DNA from: Prostheceraeus crozeri
Lineage: Eukaryota > Platyhelminthes > Polycladida > Euryleptidae
Direction: 5' to 3'
DNA length: 64,000 bases
Assembly: GCA_907163375.1 (NCBI GenBank)
Contig: CAJQUW010007937.1
Location: 372,001 to 436,000, forward strand
In this document: positions 47,401 to 59,400 of the stretch, one piece after another
Position numbering within the stretch: position 1 is the stretch's first letter
How the letters are laid out: each line of letters starts with the position of its first letter
Notes under the pieces: generated by a model
What the model saw: only the letters and a program-made list of their open reading frames with translations
Told to the model about the DNA's origin: nothing
Database searches by the model: none
Translations under genes and position numbers: made by a program

Positions 47401-50400
47401 TGAACGACCATATTGGAAGATATAAAGACTATATTCGTGAGATGTTTGGAAACTAAAGATATCTGTGATGAGTAAGAGAATATCTATGATAGTTTCTATC
47501 AACAAGAAGATGCACATCTTCCATTTCTATTTCAGATGTCCAAATGAATTTCAGATCTTCTCAAAGTTGAGTCTCTGATAGATCTCTGAAACTAAATAAG
47601 AGAAATCTGAAATCCATCTAATGTCGGAAGTTCATTTGGAAAGATCTGAAATAGACATGGAAAAGGTGCTGTTGGTTCCAATAGTTTACATGCAGGGATA
47701 AAGTTTTCGGTCTATGAATATTACACAATCTTTTCTACCATAATGAGTCTCCAAAACAATGATTTAAGACAAAAACATCAATCACCGAAAAAAAGCTTCA
47801 AAATTTTCCAAAAGTGGAAAATTTTCTGGAAATCACTACACATAAGTATTGATTACCATTTCCGGCTGGAAACTTGAAAAGTGATCCAATCGGATCCGAA
47901 AAAGCATGCGTATCTACACTTCAGTCGGCCTGGCAATCCCTTTCTTACATTTTCCGACGCATATTTTGGTTTTATGTCACATTTAGCATTTACTTATAAT
48001 TACCTTAATTTCCAATCTCTCTTTGAAATGTTGAAATATGCTTTTGTTCAATATTGATTATTTCTAGATTGACAACAGAGGTCTGTCGTAGTTCACTTAA
48101 TATCTAAAGAGAATCACATTCTCTGTGTGACGTAGTCGAATGGCATGCTGATATGCTGTCTCGTTACAATATGAACGCTGTTAGCGTTCTGTCAATAATA
48201 ATAGGACAATATGCTGTCGATATCACTTACAGATGACTTCTGCTTTCACTCGCATTCCTCTTGAACCGTCAGCGTGGCCTAGTGAAGAAGGTGCGAGCTC
48301 GTCTCCACCGCGGACTTCGGTTCGATTCCTGGGTCAGGCGAGTGCGGTCGGGGAATCAAGGGTGTTGGTGTCTTGTATTGACTTAATAGTTGTCATTCTC
48401 TTCAGATATTAATTATTTCTAATGTTACACTAGCTGAATCACCCCTTATAGCCTTATATAGCCTGAAGAGTCCGGGAGCTAGCACGAGGTTGTAATGGAA
48501 CGAGCTGGTACCTGAAATTTTCACATGAGATTGTACACCTCTTGGCTATTACAAAACATCAGATCGTTTGTCTCTCATAATCAGCCTGAATTTAAAAACC
48601 CTATGTAATGCGAATAGAAAAATTGTGACACTTTGTTTATTTTTTAAAAATTTTAACAACCCTGTTTTCCTTGAAAAGGGGCAGGGAGGAATGTCATACA
48701 CATAGAAATGACATGATATTCATAGTCACTTCATGTCTTCTCCATCACACTTTTTGACGCGTCCTTGAAGACTAGCCGCCATTTCAATCTGTCATTCGCC
48801 TTCTCTTTCCAAGTCCTCCAGTCATCTTCTGTGCGTTCCAGGTCTCTCCTGATGCAGTCCTTCCAGCGAATCCTTGGCCGTCCCCTTCTTCTTGTCATCC
48901 ACCTCTTCCACTTGTTTCACTAACCCTTCATATCCCATCCTTACCACATGCCCTGCCTACCTCAGTCTCTTTTCCACCACTTTCTGTGTCGCTGTTTTTT
49001 TCAATCCTACTTCCTCCCACAGCTCTGCCATTTTTCGTTTCTCCAACAACCATACTCCACAGATGCACCTTATCCAGTTATTTTCAAACACTTTTGCTGC
49101 TGCTCGGTTAGTGCCATCTTTTCTACTCCACGTGTCGATGCTGGCAAGACATATGCTTCCAAAACCTTTCCTCGTATCCTCTTACCACTTTTTCTGTCCG
49201 CCAGCACTCCTGCCACTTTCCTGTGTGCCCCAGCTCCGGCTTACATATTGCTTATTAACCTTTTATAGAAGATTATTAATGTTTTGAACCCTCTGATGAA
49301 ATCTGTCGAAGTTTTGAAATTATTACTAGCATTGAATAGCGTTTCCCTATTATTGTTTTCAGAGGAGAATTTATTCTCATCTGTCTCTTCATTGTGGACT
49401 TCATCATATTGATAGCTCAAGACATCACTTCGATAGTGAGTATTATAATTATTAGCATTATTTGATCTTGGATTAATATATATTTTTCCAGTTGCCTTCT
49501 GAAGATAAATGATATTTATCATTGTCAATTTTAATCACATCAGGTAATGTGTTTCGAAATACAGGAAATAAATCACACATTTTATAATTTAGGTACGACA
49601 ATATTAAATTTTTTTAATTTCCTCAACCTATGGTGACCGTTGTACTATTCTATTTCCACTATCAGCACCTGTAGTCGGTACAGTATATTAGACGTCTGTT
49701 TTGAACGTGTATGCGGCAGTGCTTGGAATCTATGGTATTAGTATATTAAAAGTAGGAATGAGTAGTATTACAAGTCTTAAGATTTCCATTTTTACCAGAT
49801 ATTGGGCCAAAGCTGATCAATTTTAATTCATTGCCACGAGAAAGCTACATTGAGTTCTTTTAAGAACTGATTAATCCAATGGTTACAGTGGAATTGCATC
49901 TGTACACTTGCGGATTGGAGAACGCCATCAGTCCTCATTAGGACTACTTCAATTAGTAATTGAAATTAGTAAGCATTATATTCTATCATAAATGGCTGCT
50001 GGGATGATTTTCATCATCGTATGAGAATTGAAAATACAACTTTACATTTTACATTTTCAATAGAAATCTGGCAGTCTACAAAAGTTTGCTGCCATCTGAT
50101 GCATATTTCACACATTTTACTATATGGTACAATAATGAAGTAATTGTAGTGATTGCGGACTAGGACATCAGATCAACTGACAATAGATGAGGAACTGCGC
50201 AGTGAGATTATTTATCCTGCTTTGCCGGGCGCCTGATTGTCATACAAGATTCCCTAGTGCCAGTTCGCTTGGACGTCTGATAGTGAAGTGTCGCATGATA
50301 TTCCGCTATCTTATGCCCATGCGAACTGGCACTCCATAATCTGTTAGGATTGTCATATTACCTTCTGATCAGAATTCTTCTGTACAATAAATGCATTTGT

Positions 50401-53400
50401 TAAATTCTAGAATATTTAATTTGCTACCCACCCAGACATAATCGGTTTGAATTCAGAACTTTAGCACATACAGTACAAGTTGTATTTTTGAATATTCCAT
50501 GAATATATCAATGAATCTCTTGTCATTTTTGAAAGAAGACAATTTACTTCATCCCTACACGTCTACCGTGTTTCTTCATCCTATAGTCATATAAGAATGT
50601 TGAATACGCCTTTGAATTTGACTAATTTGTAAATGAAAAGCAACACCAAGGTATTCATTTGACCCGATATATTTCGCCGGTTCTAGTCATGGGACACTCC
50701 GGAATGAAAGTTGACAGCAATGTGAACATCGTTATAAAGATATCTCGATACAGTACATAGAAATACGGTAAAGGTAATCTACAGGCGATAGATCACAAAT
50801 AACTCCACAGAATTAGATTCATCTGCGCGCGCCTCGGTTTCCTAGAAAGGAAGAATTGTATGTAACCTTAATATCGAAATGGCACATATCACAGAATTAG
50901 ACAACTTGCTCCTTCTCGAATGGATAATTCGTGTATCGCTTGCTATTGGAAATGGCAAACAATAAGCTGTCAGCAAAGGACACCAGAGCCAGTGAGAGAT
51001 GCGTGCGTGCTGTGATATCACGTCGCACACACAAAAACACACGTCGATGCGTGGCTTCGATTCAATGTGTGCACTATACAGTGAGCAATGCCGAGGAGAG
51101 GATCATTAAGTGAACTAATTTTCGTACGCCTGCTACTTTCTTTAATAATGATCGGAAGGGTCAACATTATGGAGAAAACTTGTGTGCAATGATCTGAATT
51201 CTTCGAATCTGAAGGAATTTTGGCAATCGAAGCACTTTGCTGGAACTCACATTAATCCGCAAGCGACGCACGACTTTTTTTCCTATCTCTGTAAGGTATT
51301 AGGAATTCCTTTTTGCCCACCTAATAGGTTCCTCAATGTGCCGTCCGTTTCGTATTAATCACACTTCTAGCAAACCGAAGCAGATGAACAAAATATTTAA
51401 TTCTGTGAATAACTCTAATGCCGAAGGTAAAATACATCACATGCATGTTACTAATTAAGAGACAAAAGTAGATAACATTGATACTATAATTAGAAAAGGA
51501 ATTAGATAAACCGATCAAAGGGAAGATATGACAAAGGGAGGAATAGTCACCAGGGAAGAAGTAGGTTTATGACGGTCCCTTTTTGGATACACAAATCAGG
51601 CTGGAACTCCTTGATGAACAATGCTTCGAGGACACATAGATGTGTCTTTCCTCTACACCGTCACAAAACACTAAAGCAAGATTTAGGAGGTTTTGTTGGG
51701 CTGCATAGCAACAGATGTCTTGTTATTGCACTTGCATGTCTACTAGCCTTGGCACGTCGATCACCATTGAGAAGCCATCTTGGTACATGTTCAGCCATCC
51801 CTTGTGACAGCCTCCCCTCTGTTCGGCCGATGTACTTGATACCACAAGTACAATTGAATTGGTACAAGACGTTTGATTCGGCTTCTAGAGGGATTCTATC
51901 TTTGGGATTTTGGCGCCATTGAGGTGTGGTGACTGGAATCACCATCGAGTAGACGTTGCTCACTTCCTGCTGAAGTCGCCGTTTCATTCGATCGTTCAAC
52001 ACATCGCCTTTGAAAGGTATTCGAAGGGTGACTATCTTCTTCTGTGGCCCAATTTGGATGACACGAGGTTGAAGACAACTGTATTTGGTAATCAGTTGTT
52101 CCGGATAACCATTGCGGAGCAAAATATTATGCAGGAATTCTTTCTGGTGAGGAAGAGCTTCTGGAGAAAATATGCGATTCGCACGACAAACGTTCCCATG
52201 ACTAGAACCGGCGAAATATATCGGGTCAAATAAATACCTTGGTGTTGCTAATCATTTACATACATGTATAAGAATGTCTTTCTTTTCAGCGACTTGTTGC
52301 TCCATTCCGATGTTGCCGATTCTCGATGATCATTTGCAAATCAAAAAGTTGTGAACATATTTTCATGGTCACACTCATGGTATGCAAGGAGCTTTATAAG
52401 GTGAGATTATGATTCCTTGTACCTAAGTCAGATATCAATGTATAAATGTATTCTATCCTCTCACTATGAAGTACACCTCTAAAAGCAATGAAAGTAACAG
52501 GTAAGCTTCGAAATAAGTTCGTTAATAACGGAAGTTAGATGAATGGATAACCATTTTCCGGGATTTTTCTTTTCAACTTTGAAATGCAGTTAAAATACCA
52601 AAATATAATTTTGACCATTGCTACACTGTAAACTGTACACATTGAAAAACAGAGGAAATTGCAAAAAATATGTCTATTATTTACCATATCAATACCGAAC
52701 TTTGAAGCGAATCCACATCACGGGGCACGGTTCATCAGACCTCCTTCTCTTCCAAAATGCCGGTATGGCAAGAAATTCAAGGAAAATATATTTTGTGCGT
52801 GAACCTTTTAATGATTGCTCCAACTCAATCCTCTTCTTGCTATAAGTAGCACTCTAAAATCTAAAATCAACAAAAAATTAACTGAATTTTGAAATTTGCG
52901 AATTTTTACTGCAAATCACCTTAATGATTGCTATTTATGATGCCAAACTGCTTCAATAAACTAAAAACTGACTTATCAGCAAAAAAGGGGTTTATAAGAA
53001 TGATTTGTGCAAGGAATACAACTCAGACATTCGCATGTAAAATGTGGAAGTTTTTCCTTCAAAAGTAACTAATGTTTCTGTGACATGATATTTCACAGTT
53101 CCAAGTAGCATAGCATGAAATCATACAGAAGCAAAAAAATGACATCCGAAGAATTCAAGTGATTATTAAAGGACGCAAAATCGGCAACTTTATTGATTCT
53201 TTTTCATACTTTTGAATGCAAATCCTGGTATATCCTACTAGTCCGGGAGCTAGCGCGAAGTTGTGCAGGGAACGAGGTAGTACATAAAACTTTCACATAG
53301 CATAGTACACCTCTAACCTACTGCAAAACTTCGCGTCTGCCGGATCAGATCATTTGCTTTTCAGAAATAGAGAGGATAACACAATCCTATGTATTTCCAA

Positions 53401-56400
53401 TGGTAAAATTGTGACATTCAAGGTGTTGACTCCATTTTTTCGAATTTCTGCTCATAAAAGTTACACAAATTGGTATTTTTTTGAACTGGTTATTATAGAA
53501 ATCATCTACAGACATCTACAGATCATGATCTTTCAAATGAGTTATCATTCAGTGACAGAGGATGAAGTAAAGTGTACAAACAGATGCTTTTCGTTGGTGT
53601 AACTGCAAATTTTAACATAGAAATTTCAGGAAAATTGTTGATATACTTTAACGAAAAGTGTCTGTTTGTACACTTTACTTCATCCTCTGTCACTGAATGA
53701 TAACTCTTTTGAAAGATCATGATCTGTAGATGTCTATAGATGATTTCTATAATAACCAGTTCAACAAAATACCAATTTGTGTAACTTTTATGAGCAAAAA
53801 TTCGAAAAATGGAGTCAACACCTTGAATGTCACAATTTTACCACTGGAAATACATATGCAAAATGTATGATATTCACACCGACGTACGACCTTATGTTTT
53901 CATGGAAATACATAGGATTGTGTTATCCTCTCTATTTCTGAAAAGCAAATGATCTGATCCGGCAGACGCGAAGTTTTGCAGTAGGTTAGAGGTGTACTAT
54001 GCTATGTGAAAGTTTTATGTACTACCTCGTTCCCTGCACAACTTCACGCTAGCTCCCGGACTATACTGTGTTACTGCAACGGAGTAAACAGCAACCCATG
54101 TTAAAGACACATTGCGCTGGATTGAAACATCAAAATTTGAGAACAAGGTCTCTGAAGGCTCATTGAATGAATAGCCACGGTTAACTGCCTAAAGTATACT
54201 ATATGATTGTGAATCAATTAGCGACATTACAGATTAATAAATGACTTGAATTGCATTCACAGGTGTTCCTCATGTTCATGGTCTATCTGGTTCTATTTGC
54301 GGCATTCGGAGTTCACATGTACGCCAACGATTATCACTTCATCAATTGTAAAAACACCAACTGTTCAGATACGTGGAGTACTAATCCAGAGACAGGGTAA
54401 GTCTCATTGCATTGCTAATTATCTCGTTTTTCATTTAATCATTGCGATGTAGATTAAACAACTCAGACAACAATGTTGAAAGATGACTTCAGAAAGTTTC
54501 ATGATAAAAGTAAGTGATATTCAGTCAATTTGCCAGAAATTGAATTTAAAAACATGATGATTACATTACAACAATCTTCATTACTCTGTTGATGTACCAG
54601 TAAAATCAAACAGTTTAGAAAACTTCATCGCTCATTTTTTTCAAGTTCGTTTCGAACTTGCTTATGGTCATGGTGAAAAATTCACTTTCTCTCCTTTATA
54701 TTTATTGACCGATGATAAGTTAAAATAAGTATAAGCAGTAAAATGCCAACGCTTCGTGCCACTGACACTTCGATGGGCCGACTTCTGTACAACAGTATTT
54801 GATGACCCACATTAAATATGGAAGCAAAGGAACAGAGTTCAAGTACTGCGTAGTTAGAAATTTGGTAGCTCGTATTTGCGGTTAATGGCTGGTGCAAGAG
54901 ATTTAATCAATCGAGCTTCGGTCAGTCTGCAGTCCACTGCGCTATGACTTTTGTCCATAATATCGATGTCACTGAACTGGTGCACTTTTATACTGTGTTC
55001 GTAAAGGGCATTTCTTTTGTTCTTATTGATTGAATCTCTTCTATGCTCATTATAGCGTTTGGCAAATGGGCGGTTAGTTTGACCTATATGAAAATCATCA
55101 CATAAATTACATTTCAGCTTATAAACTAAAAACCGGTCACCACAAGAATAGTTTTGTGGTAAAAGAGAGCAGAGATGACAAGAATTGTGTTTCTTATTAT
55201 TACGATTTCTTTTATTAATAACTGCCTCTAAAGTGGGACCAGGTTTTCTGATGATTTTGATAGGGAGATCACATTGCTTAGCAAGTTTAATTTTCTGCTA
55301 CAGCTATCACTAACAAAGTTTATAGTGCAAGGAACAAATGTTTCGATAATTTTTTTATTATTTTTATATTTGGTTTTTTTATTTATGCCACGATTCGAAA
55401 AGCCATTTTGTCTAAATCGGTTGTTAAGGGTCGTCATAGCTTCATGCTTTTTATTTTGGTCCGAACATCTACTAGCTACATTAGTTTGACTATTCTTGAT
55501 GTAGTTCGATTTTACATTATGTGGGACACAGCTGTGTTTATTGAGAGAAATACCAGAGTGCATTTCTTTGGTGTACCATTTATATTCTATCTTATTGTTA
55601 TTTATTCGAATACTAATATCTAAAACGTGTAGATATTCTTCTTTGGGCACTTCTGTGGTGAATTTTATGTCTTCCGAGACAGAGTTAAAAACTTCAGTTA
55701 TGGTATTGATGTCATGGCTATCATTTTTGTGAAACGGGCCAATGATGATATCATCAATGTACCGAGCATAAAATTGAGGGATTATTTTAAAGTTCGATTT
55801 CAAGATCTCAAGGGCCTTTTGTTCGATATGGTACATATAGATAATAGCAAAAGGGGGGAGAATCGAGCCCCCATCGGACAGCCTTTGATTTGACGATAAA
55901 TAATATCGCTATACTGTATGCAATAATTGTAGCATACAAACTTTAAGCAGTTATGCACGTTATCAAAGTTCAGGAAGAAAGTGTCGATTTTATTCCAATG
56001 TAGTTTTAGGAAGTCTGATACTACTTCTATGCCATGTTCTATCTGAATGCTCGGGTACAGGTTAATGACATCTAAAGAGTTCATCGAAGTGTCAGTGGCA
56101 CGAAGTGTTGGCATTTTACTGCTTATACTTATTTTAACTTACCATCGGTCAGTAAATATAAAGGAGAGAAAGTGAATTTTTCACCATGACCATTAGTAAC
56201 AGCCTCCTGTTCCTGACCATCAAGTGGATTCCAACTTGCTTATCTATTATTCGAATTCTTGATTCAGTCATTCATTTGTTCTTCAAGGGCATTTGACAAT
56301 ATTGGAATTGGTTTCATTCATATATTTGCTTTGCTAACGACAGAAAACTATCCAGTAAGTCACTGTTTTCTTTCGAAATTAGATTGAAAATCGATGTTGC

Positions 56401-59400
56401 ATATAACTCTCATATTTACAGATGATTATGATACCACCTTTTAAACGCACTCAGGCCAACTTTGCGTTCTTCGCTATTTGCGTTTACATTGGAAATTATG
56501 TCCTTTTGGCTATATTGCTTGCTATCATCGTCGAAAAATATTGGTGAGTACTGTGAACCGTTAGTGACTTCAATAGAAAGCACAACCTATTGAAATAAGT
56601 CTCTATGAGTACAAGGGTAGACCCTAACTGTTTACTTGACACGAGTAAGTAGAGTGAAGCACCAATGTTTCGAAAGAGTTTTGTGCTTAGAAATCGGAAG
56701 ATACATTTCTTCAGTTAAAAATAATCTATGAGTAGGTCTCTGTCTTCAGCTCATTGTGTAGACGAAAATCAAAGAGTACTTTGGTCTTAGCAAAAGTTGA
56801 TGTAATCAATTATATAAATATTTCGTCGCCAAAAGTTATCATCCGCCTAAATGAATCAGTGCCGTCAGCGTGGCCTAGTGAAGAAGGTGCGAACTCGTCT
56901 CCATCACGCACACTGTAAACCGCTGACTGACAATTGACAGACATTTATCCTACAAAATCTGTTTTGTCGGTCATTGTTAGTTCTTGTAGGATGATTACCA
57001 CTGAATACCTACATTATCTGACAAAAAGCGACAAAATGAATAGCAATGAATTATAGCTAAAATTTTATCAAAAATGTAGGTAATTAATTAAATTATGTCA
57101 ATATAAATAATGGTTTTGTCACACAATAATACAGATGGTCCAAAAGTCAAGCAATCAATATTCAACAGTTGTTATATTTAATGGTTGAGGAAGAGCCAAG
57201 GTTTTAATGATGTTGTCATAATCATTAAAACCTTGGCTCTTTCTCAACCATTAAATATAATATATGACTAGCCAAGACATCTTCAATCATTCAACAGTTG
57301 TTGTTTAGTTAATTTGCATACAAAGCATCTGTTTCGATGTCGGTGGAGAACCTACAAATTCGTCGGATATCGCAGGATATTGGAGGTGACAATCGTCGGT
57401 TGATTTTGTCAGCAATTTTGTAGGATAACTGGCGGTCTACGGTTTACAGTGCACTTGGGTTCGATTCCTGGGTCGGTCGAGTTGTTTTATTGACTTACTA
57501 AATGCCATTCTCTTTAGATATTCAGATGTGTGCATATATATAATAATAATGCACTAACCTACTCCCGGCTAACGCTGGTGGAAATCGATTTCACATCTTT
57601 CTGTCATACCTGTTTTTATCTGTTTGGCTGAACATCTAGACTAGATGAATAGCACAGTAGTCCGATCTGAGTCGATGATGCGATTGTATCTTCAATGAGC
57701 ACCCCTGACTGCAGCAATGAATAATTTTAGGAAAATGTAGATGTCAGAGAAATGGAAGCAAAAACATCTCTTCGAATCTGTATTTGGGCGAAATATGCGG
57801 CGGACTGTCGCTGCGAGCATTTTCAGAAGTCAATGAGATAAACAAAATGTTTCAAATCTCTATAATAAGAATGCTTGAAGTGGGATGCCAACTACTGCCA
57901 AAATTCGCTGCAAAATTGACCAATTTATCAGTTCATTCATATGGTCTTCCATCCGTCTGAATGTTTGGGATAATGAGCAGATGTCTGCTGTAATAAGTCC
58001 ACGTATTTGGCTTGATTTACGATAATATTGAAGTATTTTGTAATTTTCACGGAGACATACGTAATTATGTTCTTAAATGATTCTTCGATAAATTGAAGCT
58101 TAACTGTGTGTGAGGTATTTTGACCCTTCGTAAACATATGTATAAATGTATCAGTGGATCAATTCCACAAACTTCCACTGAATTTCAAAATACACCATTA
58201 GGCCTACATGTAATTTATTCAGATACTTCGATCCTTTACATTTGTAGGAGAACAGCAAAGGTGCTGGTGAAACTAGAACGAGAGCGGCAACGTAAATGTT
58301 TAGCTTATTCGTGGAATATCATTGACCCGACTGGAATCGGGAAAGTTTCAGTAAAATCAGATATTTTTGTTCGAGTTTTGCAACATCAGAACAATAAGGT
58401 AAGTTCCTGTTTCAGTTTTCGTCCGTCTTGAAAGGGACAGTAAACTCAAATATTAGCGTGATTTCAAAATTATCCTATCCAATCACTGTGTCTATGTACC
58501 GGCCGCATATGCAGGCCCTTAATGATACAGATGCATTGTAAAACTTCGACTGAGTTTCGATATACTTGAAGGTATTGAAGTTAAAACCTCGGACGATAGA
58601 CAACTTCCGGCCACTTAAGAAAGTAGGCCCACTAAAAAACATAATATTTTTCTAGATAGCTTTTGAAATATATGACACATTGGTACTCATGAAAATGCGC
58701 AGTCAACTTTAATTACCCTTCTTTTTTTGGACAATTGTAGTCTACGACGCTTTTTAAATCGTTTTTCATTTATAGAAACGAATATTTAAAACAACAGCCG
58801 CACAATGGAAATAAATTCTTTATCTATTTGGACATTTATCCTATTCGACTTTTATTTTTCCGGTGTACGGCTTAGGGTTTAAACCGTCATCACACTTGTA
58901 GTGATTATATTTATTACATTTGCTAATTTCAAACAGAAGCACACTTGCGAATGAATGATGTTTTAGATTGGATAATTTCTTTGGGACGTAGGATCAGAGC
59001 ATCAGACAGTTTTTGTTAGAACTAACCAACTATAGGGCCTCTTCTAATTAAAAGTGGAACAATATCCATGATAAATGATGCTTCATATATTCGCCTCACA
59101 TCTGACAGGCAAGACGAAAGCTAAAGCACCCGTGTGCAGTTTTGTGAGCATGACACTCTGACTGGATGCAGTGATGCAGCTTCTTGCCTGCTCAATAAAG
59201 CTCTTGTAGCTTCCTAGCAGCACATAAAACGAATACGATGCTTTCGAGGCATTGATATTTGCAAATTTGTGATTAAACGAGGAGCAAGCTGTAATTTTGT
59301 TCATTTTTCACAATTTCACAAACGAAATCGCCGTGCAAAAATGATGAAAGCAATTTTCGAAGTAGAAAATCACAATTCTAAAATGAAGAAATCTGAATGT

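Larger units (their letters stand above)
50639..52248 (-). mobile_element. Penelope-like retroelement copy 1, flanked by inverted repeats
   Basis: A 56-bp inverted repeat bounds it (50639-50694 and 52193-52248; AGCAACACCAAGGTATT and TTTGACCCGATATATTTCGC on one side). The minus strand carries the end of a Penelope-like polymerase and a GIY-YIG endonuclease. A 602-bp hAT-like MITE (50806-51407) has inserted into it, so the Penelope copy is the older. It is 5'-truncated and broken. It lies antisense in the channel gene, ending 41 bp before exon 5. Confidence 0.7.
56862..57522 (+). repeat. tRNA-derived SINE, family S copy 2, interrupted
   Basis: The head (GCCGTCAGCGTGGCCTAGTG, to 56911) and the rest (TTGGGTTCGATTCCTGGGTC and the tail up to TTTAGATATT) match the copy at 48266-48410. 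The two halves are separated by a DNA element that duplicated GCAC. B box GGTTCGATTCC lies near 57459. Confidence 0.75.

Noticed and set aside
48874-49287. Plus-strand 137-codon frame
   Set aside because: It is the antisense shadow of the LINE polymerase tail on the minus strand.
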